From Pedobacter suwonensis (GTDB lineage Bacteria > Bacteroidota > Bacteroidia > Sphingobacteriales > Sphingobacteriaceae): a stretch of 64,000 nt of DNA. Location of the stretch: contig NZ_FOJM01000008.1 of NCBI RefSeq assembly GCF_900111825.1, positions 175,723 to 239,722 on the forward strand, in the 5' to 3' direction. A program made the position numbers and the translations under genes. The notes under the pieces were generated by a model that was not told where the DNA came from, ran no database searches, and saw only the letters and a program-made list of their open reading frames with translations. Of this stretch, positions 9,447 to 16,532 are shown piece after piece (position 1 is the stretch's first letter; each line of letters opens with the position of its first letter).

Positions 9447-9785
9447 GAGACTATAGTCTATTTCTAATAAGTTCAGCCTTTCATTTTGCAACAACTTGTC
9501 CTAAAATGCTACACTTTGTGTATAATCGCTACATTTTTGTTGTGCATTTAACTACTCTAATGTATTTGTTACAATAAATATAGTTTGGGTTTTTCCACAG
9601 TTTTTCCACAAAACGCAATTCATAACTGCGTTTTTAGGCGATAAACGCCCATCCGGTATATTAAAAACTTTGCTTGCTTATAGCTGATAGGCAATATATG
9701 GCACGTTTGGCCTGATATTTGGTTAACATTAAAAAGTAGCGGAGGCTACTGATAATCAAATTTTTAACCTTTAAATTTTAAAACT
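9447..9785. other. 339-base intergenic region upstream of hcp
   Basis: No gene is seen. The region holds a hairpin followed by T (9610-9635), a small GGCG/CGCC hairpin at 9637-9649, and two copies of TTTTTCCACA in direct repeat (about 9591-9611). The final 60 bases are very AT-rich and probably carry the hcp promoter and leader, but no full -33/-7 pair is clear. Confidence 0.5.
9610..9635 (+). terminator. Terminator-like hairpin
   Basis: The stem AAAACGCA / TGCGTTTT has a 9-base loop and ends in five T. It lies 163 bases after the oxidoreductase stop and could end that transcript or act in the hcp leader. Confidence 0.45.
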
Positions 9786-10181
9786 ATGGCTTTCAAAGCT
9801 AGATTAAATTTTTCGGGCAAGGAGTACGATGTGCTTCACTGTGCCTATGCGTTAAACCGTGATGTAGATGCAAAAGGAAGACCCTCTTCCGGAGTTTACG
9901 GCGGTACCATCGACATTGAGATCGAATCAACCGAAGACACCTCAATTATCGAGGCGATGGTGAACAACCAGTACAAACCTATTACAGGAACCCTTCTGAT
10001 CAAGAAAACAGAGGAAGATGCCAAAATGAAAGAAGTTCATTTCGAAGATGGTTACATTGTTAAATATTCCGAAGGGATAAACATTGTGGGCGATCATCCG
10101 ATGACACTTAAGTTCCAGATTTCGGCCCGCAAGCTAAAATTAGGAAATGCAGAACACCTTAACGACTGGCCGAAGGCCTAA
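9786..10181 (+). CDS. hcp: T6SS tube protein Hcp/TssD, copy 1
   Basis: 131 aa, no signal peptide. It is nearly identical in layout to the next gene, starting M-A-F-K-x-R-L-N and ending L-K-L-G-N-A-E-H-x-N-D-W-P-K-A. It belongs to the Bacteroidota TssD/Hcp family, which stacks as hexameric rings to build the needle inside the sheath and can carry effectors. The two copies differ mostly in the region around residues 75-110. It has its own leader and is followed by a 121-base gap before copy 2. Confidence 0.88.
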   Translation: MAFKARLNFSGKEYDVLHCAYALNRDVDAKGRPSSGVYGGTIDIEIESTEDTSIIEAMVNNQYKPITGTLLIKKTEEDAKMKEVHFEDGYIVKYSEGINIVGDHPMTLKFQISARKLKLGNAEHLNDWPKA

Positions 10182-10302
10182 TTGAGGTTGAGGGTAGGGA
10201 GGTATAGGGTGTAAGGTTGAAAACGCCACACGCCGAAAGCCATGCCCTACGGCAACCGCTCAGCGCAATTCATTCATTTAAAAACATTTAAATTTTACTA
10301 CA

Positions 10303-10698
10303 ATGGCATTCAAAACCCGTTTAAACTTAGGATCAAAAGAATTTGATGTACTACAGTGCAGCTTTTCATTAAATAGAGATGTTGACGCAAAAGGTCGTCC
10401 ATCGTCAGGTGTTTATGGTGGTACCATCCACATCGAAATCGAATCTACAGAAGATACTTCAGTAATAGAATCGATGGTGAACAACCAATACAAGCCGCTT
10501 TCAGGCAACATCATCTTTAAAAAAGGCGAAGAAGATGCAAAAATGAAAGAACTGTCTTTTGAAGATGGTTACATTATCCAATATAACGAAGGTATTGCAG
10601 TAAACGACAATACACCTATGACTTTAAGCTTTGTGGTATCGGCGCGTAAGCTGAAACTAGGCAATGCCGAGCATGAAAACGATTGGCCTAAGGCTTAG
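10303..10698 (+). CDS. hcp: T6SS tube protein Hcp/TssD, copy 2
   Basis: 131 aa, a tandem paralogue of the preceding gene, with the same ends and the shared central stretch D-V-D-A-K-G-R-P-S-S-G-V-Y-G-G-T. Differences cluster in surface-type positions (for example S-G-N-I-I-F-K-K against T-G-T-L-L-I-K-K). Two Hcp types next to VgrG suggest either mixed tubes or separate effector preference; this is inference. A strong terminator follows, separating it from vgrG. Confidence 0.88.
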   Translation: MAFKTRLNLGSKEFDVLQCSFSLNRDVDAKGRPSSGVYGGTIHIEIESTEDTSVIESMVNNQYKPLSGNIIFKKGEEDAKMKELSFEDGYIIQYNEGIAVNDNTPMTLSFVVSARKLKLGNAEHENDWPKA

Positions 10699-10726
10699 TC
10701 CTTTTATGCATATCAATTAATTGATG

Positions 10727-10751
10727 CGCCCCGATTTTTCGGGGCGTATTT
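10727..10751 (+). terminator. Rho-independent terminator after hcp copy 2
   Basis: A perfect 8-bp GC-rich stem (CGCCCCGA / TCGGGGCG) with a TTTT loop and a T-rich tail, starting 28 bases after the hcp stop. Confidence 0.85.
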
Positions 10752-10851
10752 AGTTCAACGCGCTTCAATTCTGTTACTATATAGTAGATCTAAATTATCG
10801 TCGAACGGTAGTGGGTTTATCCCGTCAGCTACTTTTACATTAAAGCTCAAG

Positions 10852-11013
10852 ATGTCTGGCCAACGCAAATATATTGCAGTAGAAAACAATTACCAGTCTG
10901 GTAAAGTGTTTGGTTTGGCATACGCACACAAAGATCATCCGAAGAGTCCTTTTATAAAAGTGGAATCATTTTTATCAAAGAGTTATGCTTTAAAACCTGG
11001 CAACTGGATTTAG
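10852..11013 (+). CDS. Possible small protein (53 aa), doubtful
   Basis: An ATG-started frame of 53 codons lies in the 295 bases between the hcp terminator and vgrG. The translation is basic with a plausible composition (starts M-S-G-Q-R-K-Y-I-A-V, ends L-K-P-G-N-W-I). The frame is also open far upstream of the ATG, through the terminator, so an ORF of this length could be chance or the remnant of a longer gene. No family is recognised and there is no membrane segment. It is kept only because the gap is otherwise empty. Confidence 0.25.
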   Translation: MSGQRKYIAVENNYQSGKVFGLAYAHKDHPKSPFIKVESFLSKSYALKPGNWI

Positions 11014-11046
11014 CTTAGGTAATTTTTGTGATCAAGATTAATCAAT

Positions 11047-12909
11047 ATGGAAAAGAAACTCATTGCAGAAATCAATATAGAGGATAAGGAAATTACCCAT
11101 TTTGCTTCCTTTAGTCTCACACAGGCTTTTAACGAACACCATTATTTTGAGCTGCGTTTCAACCACGATCAGATGGGCGCGCCCGGGCTGATCACTTTAG
11201 ATGATAGCCGCGATTTCGTAGGCAAAACCTTAACCGCATCCTTCGGTCATTCGCCAGAAGGTATGCAGAATTTTAAAGGCCTGGTCTCTAAAGTCGAGCT
11301 ATCACAAAACCATGGTTACCATGGTGTTTTAATCGTAAGCGGTTATAGCCCCACCATTTTAATTGATCGTGGGCCCGATCTGGGTTCTTATCTGGATAAA
11401 GATCTGAATGAGATCGTAAAACTGGCTACGAAAGATACCCCCGCTAACGATTTAAAGGTTGTGGCGAATGCTGCCAGAACTTCATCTATTGATTATATTA
11501 TTCAATATAGGGAGAGTGATTTTGATTTTTTAAATCGTCTCTCAGCCGAATACCACGAGTGGTTTTTTTACGATGGTAAACAGCTTAATTTCGGCAAACC
11601 CAATATACAGAAAGAAATATCTTTGTTTTATGGTAGAGATGTGCAGGAAATGCAGTATGCCATGGAAATCGCGCCGATCAAAAATAAGCGGTTCTCCTAT
11701 AATCCCAGGCAGAACGAAATGCTGCAAAGTGAAAGTACGGGCAAGGTAGAAGGAACCCCTGATCTTTCGCACGCGGTTAAAGCTTCCAACTTAACTTTTA
11801 GCAAAACTTTTAATCAACCTGCTTTAATCAGGGTTGACAATAACAACGATATCAAAAACCTGGTTGAAAATGAAGAAAAGGCCAATACCAGTGAACTTTT
11901 AAAAGTTACGGCCCGGGGTGATAATGCAGGATTGAGCATCGGAAGTATCGCTGAAATTACGATGAGCCTTAGAAAAGAGATGACGTTCACTACCGAAAGT
12001 TTAGGCAAATTTTTGATTACCAGTATCAAACACCATATCGACGAGAATGGTAAATACCATAATAATTTTGAGGGAAGAATATCCACTACCGAGCGTATTC
12101 TGGTAAAAAACTTTGAAAAACCGCAGCCCGATATGCAGTTGGCAGATGTAATCGATAATAATGATCCGCAGGGCCAGGGCCGGATAAAAGTGAAATTTAA
12201 ATGGGAATGTTTAACCAATGATGTTACGGAATGGCTGCGTGTAGTTACTCCAAGTGCAGGTATCGGAGACAGGGGTAATAACAGGGGTTACTTCGCCATC
12301 CCTGAAATAGATGATCAGGTGATGATTGCTTTCGAAGAAGGCAATATTGCTCGCCCGGTAGTGATGGGGAGTGTTTATCATAGTTCCAGCGTAGACAGCA
12401 GTCCTTTAATTAAAAACCACCTTAAAAGTATTATTACTCGGAGCGGTCACCTGGTTGAGTTCGATGATGATCCAGGTACACAGGGGATAAAAATTACCGA
12501 TATTCATAACAACATTATCCATATCGATACCAAAGGCAATAACATCACCATTACTGCATTGGAGAACATGACTTTGAACTGTAAAAATATGCAGATTAAT
12601 GTGCAGGAGAATATGGATGTGAGTGTGGGGCAAGATCAGAGTACAAGTGTTGGAAATAATCAAAGTACTTCAGTTAATAAGGATATTTCAACTGTTGCAG
12701 GAAGTAATTATTTACTGAGCGCTACTGGTGAAATCCGTGAAAACTCAGATGTCCGCTCAGAGTTTGTTACCAAAGATTTTGTCAGACAGGCGGAAACATC
12801 TAATGAACTGGCTGGGGAGATTACGCTATTTAGCCAGAAAGAAAACATGACATTACAAAGTGGTAAAACAGTCGAAGTTAACAGTGCGGAGAAATCAAAA
12901 CTATTTTAA
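11047..12909 (+). CDS. vgrG: T6SS spike protein VgrG/TssI
   Basis: 620 aa. The N-terminal two thirds is a phage gp27-like hub, with F-N-E-H-H-Y-F-E-L-R-F early and the Y-R-E-S-D-F-D-F-L-N-R-L-S-A-E motif near residue 155. A gp5-type OB domain follows (G-Q-G-R-I-K-V-K-F-K-W, R-V-V-T-P-S-A-G). A C-terminal beta-prism of short repeats (V-Q-E-N-M-D-V-S-V-G-Q-D-Q-S-T-S-V-G and so on) finishes the spike. No extra effector domain is fused. The trimer caps the Hcp tube, and cargo genes start 3 bases after its stop, so the downstream proteins are likely loaded on this spike. Confidence 0.93.
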   Translation: MEKKLIAEINIEDKEITHFASFSLTQAFNEHHYFELRFNHDQMGAPGLITLDDSRDFVGKTLTASFGHSPEGMQNFKGLVSKVELSQNHGYHGVLIVSGYSPTILIDRGPDLGSYLDKDLNEIVKLATKDTPANDLKVVANAARTSSIDYIIQYRESDFDFLNRLSAEYHEWFFYDGKQLNFGKPNIQKEISLFYGRDVQEMQYAMEIAPIKNKRFSYNPRQNEMLQSESTGKVEGTPDLSHAVKASNLTFSKTFNQPALIRVDNNNDIKNLVENEEKANTSELLKVTARGDNAGLSIGSIAEITMSLRKEMTFTTESLGKFLITSIKHHIDENGKYHNNFEGRISTTERILVKNFEKPQPDMQLADVIDNNDPQGQGRIKVKFKWECLTNDVTEWLRVVTPSAGIGDRGNNRGYFAIPEIDDQVMIAFEEGNIARPVVMGSVYHSSSVDSSPLIKNHLKSIITRSGHLVEFDDDPGTQGIKITDIHNNIIHIDTKGNNITITALENMTLNCKNMQINVQENMDVSVGQDQSTSVGNNQSTSVNKDISTVAGSNYLLSATGEIRENSDVRSEFVTKDFVRQAETSNELAGEITLFSQKENMTLQSGKTVEVNSAEKSKLF

Positions 12910-12912
12910 GCG

Positions 12913-13089
12913 ATGGCAATTAAAAAACAATGCACCAGTATGAGGATTTATGTAAGCACAAATTATAATCTTTTAGTGGAAAGTAGCTTTAAAAAAATTG
13001 CTGATCGGATAAATGTTGAAGCAAAAAGTAATAACCTTTTTCTTGTAAGTAATAAAAAAGTAGTTGGCGAGGGTGGTAAATCAAGTTAA
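12913..13089 (+). CDS. 58-aa VgrG-linked beta-repeat protein
   Basis: This ORF starts three bases after the vgrG stop and ends two bases before the next ATG, so it is tightly packed in the operon and probably real. The 58 residues, after a basic N-terminus with one Cys, contain alternating short strands (L-L-V-E-S-S-F-K-K-I-A-D then I-N-V-E-A-K-S-N-N-L-F-L-V-S-N-K-K-V-V). That periodicity resembles the beta-prism tail of VgrG spikes. I infer a spike extension or an adaptor between VgrG and cargo. No named family is recognised. Confidence 0.6.
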   Translation: MAIKKQCTSMRIYVSTNYNLLVESSFKKIADRINVEAKSNNLFLVSNKKVVGEGGKSS

Positions 13090-13091
13090 TT

Positions 13092-14066
13092 ATGGCAAAC
13101 GTCACATTTGGAAACTATACTCCACAGGAAGATCCTAAGGATGCCTTACAATACGTTTATTATACACGTGAGGGAGAGTATCTTGGTGGGATTACAGGAA
13201 GTGCGAAAATATTTACGACAACTAAAGACAAATATGATCAGGCTGTAGCTGCAAAAAATTGGGAGTCTTTAAATGTGGATGCGAACCTGGTTAAATATGA
13301 TGGTAAAGCTCTCTCACATTCAGATTTCCGCTACATTGCCTACATTGTGAGTCATGAATCTGGTAATGCTGATATAAAGGAACTCAGGTGCGTAGCCTTT
13401 ACCAGTCGAAACAGAGCTGTTTCCACAAAAAAAACGTGGCGATCACTACTCGCTTCAGGTTACTCGTCCGTGCCTAATAAGAAAGAGCTACCTGATAAAA
13501 ATGATGAAAAGTCAAAACTCGCCAGATATGCAGTGCTAGATGTTTGTTTCGGTGTAAAGGATATTACAGACGGAGCGGAATTTTGGGATGGAACAGATTT
13601 TCTCGCTTGGGGCAATTCTGAAACAAACCCATACAATAAATTGGGACAAAATAAATTTGATGAATATAAATTCGTCGAAATTCCAAAAGCCATTTACGAT
13701 GATTTTGTTGCTGCTAATGGTACTTCAGCCAGATATAAGGATAAAGGTAACCATGATGCCAATACAGATCAGGGTACACATGAGCATTTAAAAAAGAAAG
13801 TTAAAAAACCGGTACTAGGTCCGGATGGCAAGCAGGTAAAAGGACCTGATGGCAAACCACAATTTAAAGAAGTTGAAGTGCCTGACAGAATTAAATATGC
13901 CGTTCCATCAGCCGATTTTCAAGATCAGCAATACTGGACGAGTGGAAATTTTTATTACGAAACTAATGTAAAGGCTACAAACGGTATTTCTGCTACCATT
14001 ACTGCCGGGAAAAGTATATTCTGGAAATTAACACCTAACCGTTTAACTGCTGAAACTGCAAAATAA
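13092..14066 (+). CDS. Putative T6SS effector, SleB-like cell-wall hydrolase
   Basis: 324 aa with no signal peptide. Residues about 76-175 resemble cell-wall hydrolases of the SleB class: I-V-S-H-E-S-G-N with a candidate catalytic Glu at 89, then C-V-A-F-T-S-R-N-R in place of the usual V-A-V-x-L-N-R, and D-I-T-D-G-A-E-F-W-D-G in place of D-P-T-x-G-A-x-x-F. A Lys/Gly/Pro-rich linker (about 236-265) leads to a C-terminal beta-rich segment ending I-F-W-K-L. A wall hydrolase without a signal, encoded behind vgrG and before an exported protein, fits an antibacterial T6SS effector. Similarity is judged by eye. Confidence 0.6.
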   Translation: MANVTFGNYTPQEDPKDALQYVYYTREGEYLGGITGSAKIFTTTKDKYDQAVAAKNWESLNVDANLVKYDGKALSHSDFRYIAYIVSHESGNADIKELRCVAFTSRNRAVSTKKTWRSLLASGYSSVPNKKELPDKNDEKSKLARYAVLDVCFGVKDITDGAEFWDGTDFLAWGNSETNPYNKLGQNKFDEYKFVEIPKAIYDDFVAANGTSARYKDKGNHDANTDQGTHEHLKKKVKKPVLGPDGKQVKGPDGKPQFKEVEVPDRIKYAVPSADFQDQQYWTSGNFYYETNVKATNGISATITAGKSIFWKLTPNRLTAETAK

Positions 14067-14069
14067 AAT

Positions 14070-15005
14070 ATGAATAAGATTATATTGGTATTTATACTCC
14101 ATTTCTTTATTGTTTTTTCTGTAACTGCACAGCAGTCACAGAAGAAAGCAAATCCCTATGATGGAACTTTATTAACGCAAGTAACAGAAGTTAAATCTGA
14201 GCAGGGCAATGAAAGGGATACCACTAAAATATTATACCTTCAAAACAGTTCAAAAGACAGTCTTTTTGTTTATAAAATTGCTGAAGGTGTAATCTCCGAA
14301 GCCACGGCTTATATTTTAATAGGTAATAGTAAAGGCCTTTATTTAATTGCTAAGCCTATTTTTGGTGATGCAGAAACCCTTAATAAGCTGCAAATTGAGT
14401 TCTCTGACACCGAGCATGTTGTTCTCATCAATCAACAAGATAAATATCTATTATATCCGAAGTTTTATGCTTCGGCTAAACAGGAAATAAATACCAAACA
14501 TTCTGTTATTGGTTTATTTGATCTTTTAGAAGACTATCTTGAGGATTATTCTATTCTTGATATTTATCCGGTCTTATTGTCTGAAAATAAAGCAAGATGG
14601 AGTAAAATTATTCAGCATGCGAAAATTATAACCCAGCGGAACCAATCAGATTTAAAAGATACCTGGGATTCAAAATATCAATACAACAGCCAAGGCAAAC
14701 TGCTATCGGTTAAAGCTACCTCAGCAGAGGAGACACATTTTAGTAAGAAAATGAGTTATATCAATTCTAGCACAATCAAAATGGATATTTACCGGAATAT
14801 AGAAGATCGTCAGATTTTATCAAGAAAGGTCATCTATAATCCTTTGAAAAATAACCAGCTTGATATTACCGATCAGGTTGAAGAAACAGGTCAGAATAAA
14901 GAAACAATACTGATCACGAAGATTCATAAAAAAAACATAGGAAAAGTAAAATCGCTATACCTATCTCAGTTAGAGATAAAGAAGTTAATAAAGCAATTAA
15001 AATAA
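14070..15005 (+). CDS. Exported protein, candidate immunity partner
   Basis: 311 aa. A signal peptide (hydrophobic to about residue 20, cleavage near T-A-Q-Q) and no lipobox or further membrane helix point to the periplasm. The gene begins four bases after the stop of the putative wall hydrolase. The body is charged, rich in Lys/Asp/Ser/Ile and resembles no family I know. Position and compartment are what an immunity protein against a peptidoglycan-acting effector needs, but that role is inferred from context only. A secreted accessory of the effector is the alternative. Confidence 0.5.
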   Translation: MNKIILVFILHFFIVFSVTAQQSQKKANPYDGTLLTQVTEVKSEQGNERDTTKILYLQNSSKDSLFVYKIAEGVISEATAYILIGNSKGLYLIAKPIFGDAETLNKLQIEFSDTEHVVLINQQDKYLLYPKFYASAKQEINTKHSVIGLFDLLEDYLEDYSILDIYPVLLSENKARWSKIIQHAKIITQRNQSDLKDTWDSKYQYNSQGKLLSVKATSAEETHFSKKMSYINSSTIKMDIYRNIEDRQILSRKVIYNPLKNNQLDITDQVEETGQNKETILITKIHKKNIGKVKSLYLSQLEIKKLIKQLK

Positions 15006-15099
15006 ATGTAAATGATTTGATGTAAGTAATCTACGACAAGAATTTGCTCCAATTAATTAACATTTCTTTTAAATCTAATCAGTTTATAACGGCGACAAT

Positions 15100-16047
15100 A
15101 TGGACATCTCAAATAAAAAAATATATTACTCAGGTGTAAATGCGCTTCGTTTAGAGTGGCCTGTCGATTTGTCTGCACATTATGGCGTTGTGATCACCTT
15201 CAACGAAAGGGAGGAAAATGCTAATGAAGTAAAGTATGAATTAAGGGTAACTCGGCTAAAACCAGGTAATGCAGGGCAGCCGCTTTTTCAGATTGAAAGA
15301 ATAAGTGATGTTTTTATTAATGAAATATCGCCTGACCTTATAGCCGATAAACTGGCATATGCCCTGGGGAAAGTATTTTATCCTTTGGTGATAGCAGTTG
15401 ATTATAATGGAGGTTTCCAGAGCGTTTACAACCATGATGAAATTTTAAAAAGATGGCAATTGGTTAAACAAAAGGTGCTTGATAATTTTGAAGGTCATCT
15501 GGTAGAAGATTATATCTGCCGTATGGAAAAACAGCTTTCCAATCCTGATCAAATTACCCTTGCGTTTTATAATAACGACTGGTTTATACATACTTTTTTT
15601 AAACCTGTTTATAAAGAATATGGACCCAACTATGCTACAGAAAGCTTGTTTAAGTTTCCGATAGCAAGAGATTTTATTGTAGAGGGTTATTTGACGCAAG
15701 AGAAAATAAGCAGCGAGACCAACCATTTTGGGGCAATAGAACTAACACACAATGGTAAGGTAATGTCTGTAGCCGATGAAATGGCTATAGCCGGTAGCAA
15801 AGAAGGAAATTACGAGGGATATTATCTTTTACATCCTAAATTTAAGCGGATCCTGTCGGTTGTTTCTGATTTTAGTTATGAACAGAAGAAGGTAAAAGTG
15901 AAAATAACGCTTATTCCAGAAAAAGGGCAGGAATTTGATCACGATTTTGAGCTTGATCGTCATGTTAAAGGTGTTCCGGTAACAGAAATGGTGATCATTG
16001 ACGGCTATACTAAAAAGAAGTTTTGGAATCGCATATTAAATAAATAA
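15100..16047 (+). CDS. Uncharacterised soluble protein upstream of a PAAR-like gene
   Basis: 315 aa, no signal peptide or membrane segment, aromatic- and charge-rich with mixed alpha/beta composition. It ends two bases before the DUF4280 PAAR-like gene, and the gap before it (94 bases after the preceding stop) may carry a promoter. A cytoplasmic protein encoded immediately before a spike tip and its cargo may be an adaptor or chaperone for loading; this is inference. No motif of a known T6SS chaperone (DUF1795, DUF2169, DUF4123) is recognisable. Confidence 0.5.
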   Translation: MDISNKKIYYSGVNALRLEWPVDLSAHYGVVITFNEREENANEVKYELRVTRLKPGNAGQPLFQIERISDVFINEISPDLIADKLAYALGKVFYPLVIAVDYNGGFQSVYNHDEILKRWQLVKQKVLDNFEGHLVEDYICRMEKQLSNPDQITLAFYNNDWFIHTFFKPVYKEYGPNYATESLFKFPIARDFIVEGYLTQEKISSETNHFGAIELTHNGKVMSVADEMAIAGSKEGNYEGYYLLHPKFKRILSVVSDFSYEQKKVKVKITLIPEKGQEFDHDFELDRHVKGVPVTEMVIIDGYTKKKFWNRILNK

Positions 16048-16049
16048 AG

Positions 16050-16529
16050 ATGGCAGAGAAACATGTAGTAGTTCAAGGTGCGCAATGTTTGTGCAAATTT
16101 GGATCAGCTCCAGATAAGTTGAAGGTGCTGACGCATACTAAAGAATATGCCAATGATAAGGATGGAAGTCAAAAAATGATCGCTACCACTATGGATATCG
16201 GTTCTACTTTTGAGAAAAACATGTTCGGATCTTGCTCAAAAATGAACAACAAACCATGCAATGCAACAGTAACGAAATGGTCGGGTTTTTATGAAGATAC
16301 GGTATTGACAAATGGAGGAAAAATTTTGCTTGAAGATAGTAAGGCGACCTGTCCGATAGGAGGCGCCGATTGCATTGAGATTATCCAACACGGTCAAAAG
16401 TCAGAGGCCTCAAAACAAAACTTTGATAATGCAAATAAAGATGTACAATCACAGCTCAACCCTTTGTCAGAGTCTTTAAATGAATCTGCAGATAATTTTA
16501 ACGGTTTAGAAGCGAGTGTTAAAGCATAA
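16050..16529 (+). CDS. DUF4280 PAAR-like spike-tip protein
   Basis: 159 aa. It matches the DUF4280 pattern: an N-terminal V-V-x-G-A-x-C-x-C, a central G-S-C-S-K-M-N-N-K-P-C with W-S-G-F, and C-P-I-G-G-A-D-C before a helical tail. Six conserved Cys suggest metal binding like the Zn site of PAAR tips. Such proteins cap the VgrG trimer and carry or bind effectors. The last 35 residues are a free helical extension (S-E-A-S-K-Q-N-F onward) that could dock the next gene's product, which starts three bases further on. Confidence 0.8.
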   Translation: MAEKHVVVQGAQCLCKFGSAPDKLKVLTHTKEYANDKDGSQKMIATTMDIGSTFEKNMFGSCSKMNNKPCNATVTKWSGFYEDTVLTNGGKILLEDSKATCPIGGADCIEIIQHGQKSEASKQNFDNANKDVQSQLNPLSESLNESADNFNGLEASVKA

Positions 16530-16532
16530 CTT

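Noticed and set aside
9591..9611. DnaA boxes marking a replication origin
   Set aside because: Only two variant boxes, no dnaA or other origin genes nearby and no clear unwinding element.
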